DNA from: JANLVJ01 sp031363945
Lineage (GTDB): Bacteria > Bacteroidota > Bacteroidia > Sphingobacteriales > Sphingobacteriaceae
DNA: 64,000 nucleotides
NCBI GenBank assembly: GCA_031363945.1
Contig: JANLVJ010000028.1
Location: 124,001-188,000, forward strand
Direction of reading: 5' to 3'
The notes under the pieces were generated by a model. It searched no databases. It saw only the letters and a list, made by a program, of their open reading frames with translations, and was not told the DNA's origin. The position numbers were made by a program, and so were the translations under genes. Below, in pieces: positions 63,457 through 64,000 of the stretch (positions are counted from its first letter, which is position 1; each line of letters begins with the position of its first letter).

Positions 63457-64000
63457 TCAGGCATGAGCGTAAATATCAATCAGGGCAGCAGAAACAAGCT
63501 TGAACTGAAATTCAAACCCCATTTTCAGAAGTTTTTCATTGCTGACATTATCGCTGTCAAGCACCACATGTTTACGTTCACCCAATATTAATTGCATGGC
63601 CAGTTCAGGCACATGGGGCAGTATTAATGGTTTCCTTAATACTGCGGCCAAAATCCGCGTAAATTCTTCATTAATTACCGGATTAGGTGCAACTGCATTA
63701 TAGATGCCTGTGTATGATTTATTCTCGATGGCTTTGATATAAATACGGCAGAGGTCATCAATATGTATCCAGCTCATATACTGGGTACCCCGTCCAAGTG
63801 GTGCTCCCAGGCCTAGCTTAACTGTCTTCTCAAGTTCTTTTAAAGCGCCGCCCTCACTTGAAAGTACCATACCCGTCCGTAACTGGCAGATACGCAAGCC
63901 CAGTTCTTTGCCACTGTTCACGGCTTCTTCCCACTCAATACAGGAAGACGATAAAAAGTCGGTACCAGGCAGGCTTTCTTCAGTAAGAATTTCAGCCCCC
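63457..64000 (-). CDS. TIGR01777-type sugar/NAD epimerase, C-terminal part (runs off window)
   Basis: The reading frame is open to the window edge on the minus strand; the internal GTG at 63921 is not the start. The visible part, 181 codons, carries AEILTEESLPGTDFL, then the conserved WEEAV, LRTGMVLSSEGGAL, PLGRGTQYMSWIHIDDL and YNAVAPNPVINEEF. These are typical of the TIGR01777 family of SDR-type proteins (YfcH-like). The nucleotide-binding N-terminus lies outside the window. It is likely co-transcribed with the photolyase downstream. Confidence 0.9.
   Translation of the reverse strand, partial: GAEILTEESLPGTDFLSSSCIEWEEAVNSGKELGLRICQLRTGMVLSSEGGALKELEKTVKLGLGAPLGRGTQYMSWIHIDDLCRIYIKAIENKSYTGIYNAVAPNPVINEEFTRILAAVLRKPLILPHVPELAMQLILGERKHVVLDSDNVSNEKLLKMGFEFQFKLVSAALIDIYAHA

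Overview
The window reads as ordinary chromosome of a Bacteroidota member, most likely of the Sphingobacteriales (Pedobacter/Mucilaginibacter-like). This rests on seen features: Bacteroidota promoter boxes (TAnnTTTG, once with TTTG at exact spacing), type IX secretion parts (type A and type B sorting domains, a PorP/SprF protein), DUF1800/DUF1501 and MoxR/Bat genes, moderate-to-low GC and many SCK-type lipoproteins. The genus is inference.

Layout. 1-5.9 kb (minus): metH-metF-rsgA-dtd, led by a SAM-I riboswitch. 5.9-11.1 kb: a phosphate-uptake locus split over both strands, pstS-pstC-pstA plus an MscS channel on plus, facing pstB-phoU on minus; PstB is altered in four ATPase motifs. 11.1-15.4 kb (minus): an unknown protein, murQ, a charged lipoprotein, der and era. 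15.5-21.2 kb: two identical initiator tRNA genes, inside an 80-bp direct repeat, bracket about 5.5 kb carrying a 5' remnant that looks like a group II intron, an AraC regulator, a flavin oxidase, a vanadium-haloperoxidase-like lipoprotein and a DoxX-like membrane protein. This is the clearest accessory segment.

21.3-25.0 kb (minus): a ClC chloride channel gene with an apparent one-base frameshift in an A7 tract, then glpK-glpF. 25.3-34.7 kb: mixed metabolic and exported proteins (lipoprotein, DUF2911, CocE-type hydrolase, SRPBCC, alpha/beta hydrolase, GH35 beta-galactosidase, YtxH, PLP deaminase). 34.8-36.7 kb: xseA-xseB. 36.7-41.8 kb (minus): moxR, DUF58, a one-TM protein, batA (damaged MIDAS) and a batB-batC fusion.

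42.0-43.7 kb: a 1-Cys peroxiredoxin and two stand-alone receiver-domain proteins. 43.9-51.9 kb (plus): surface/secretion genes (DUF1800, DUF1501 with sorting domain, M61 peptidase, type B sorting-domain protein, PorP/SprF). 51.9-61.3 kb: DUF1345 protein, DUF4442 thioesterase-like protein, SDR, then acyl-CoA ligase, HAD/hydratase fusion, thiolase and acyl-CoA dehydrogenase, together a complete beta-oxidation set. 61.4-64 kb: an FKBP-like lipoprotein, a photolyase and a truncated TIGR01777-type epimerase.

No phage, CRISPR array, transposase or defence system is evident. The points most worth following are the tRNA-bracketed cassette with the intron remnant, the variant PstB, the clcA frameshift and the BatA/BatBC anomalies.
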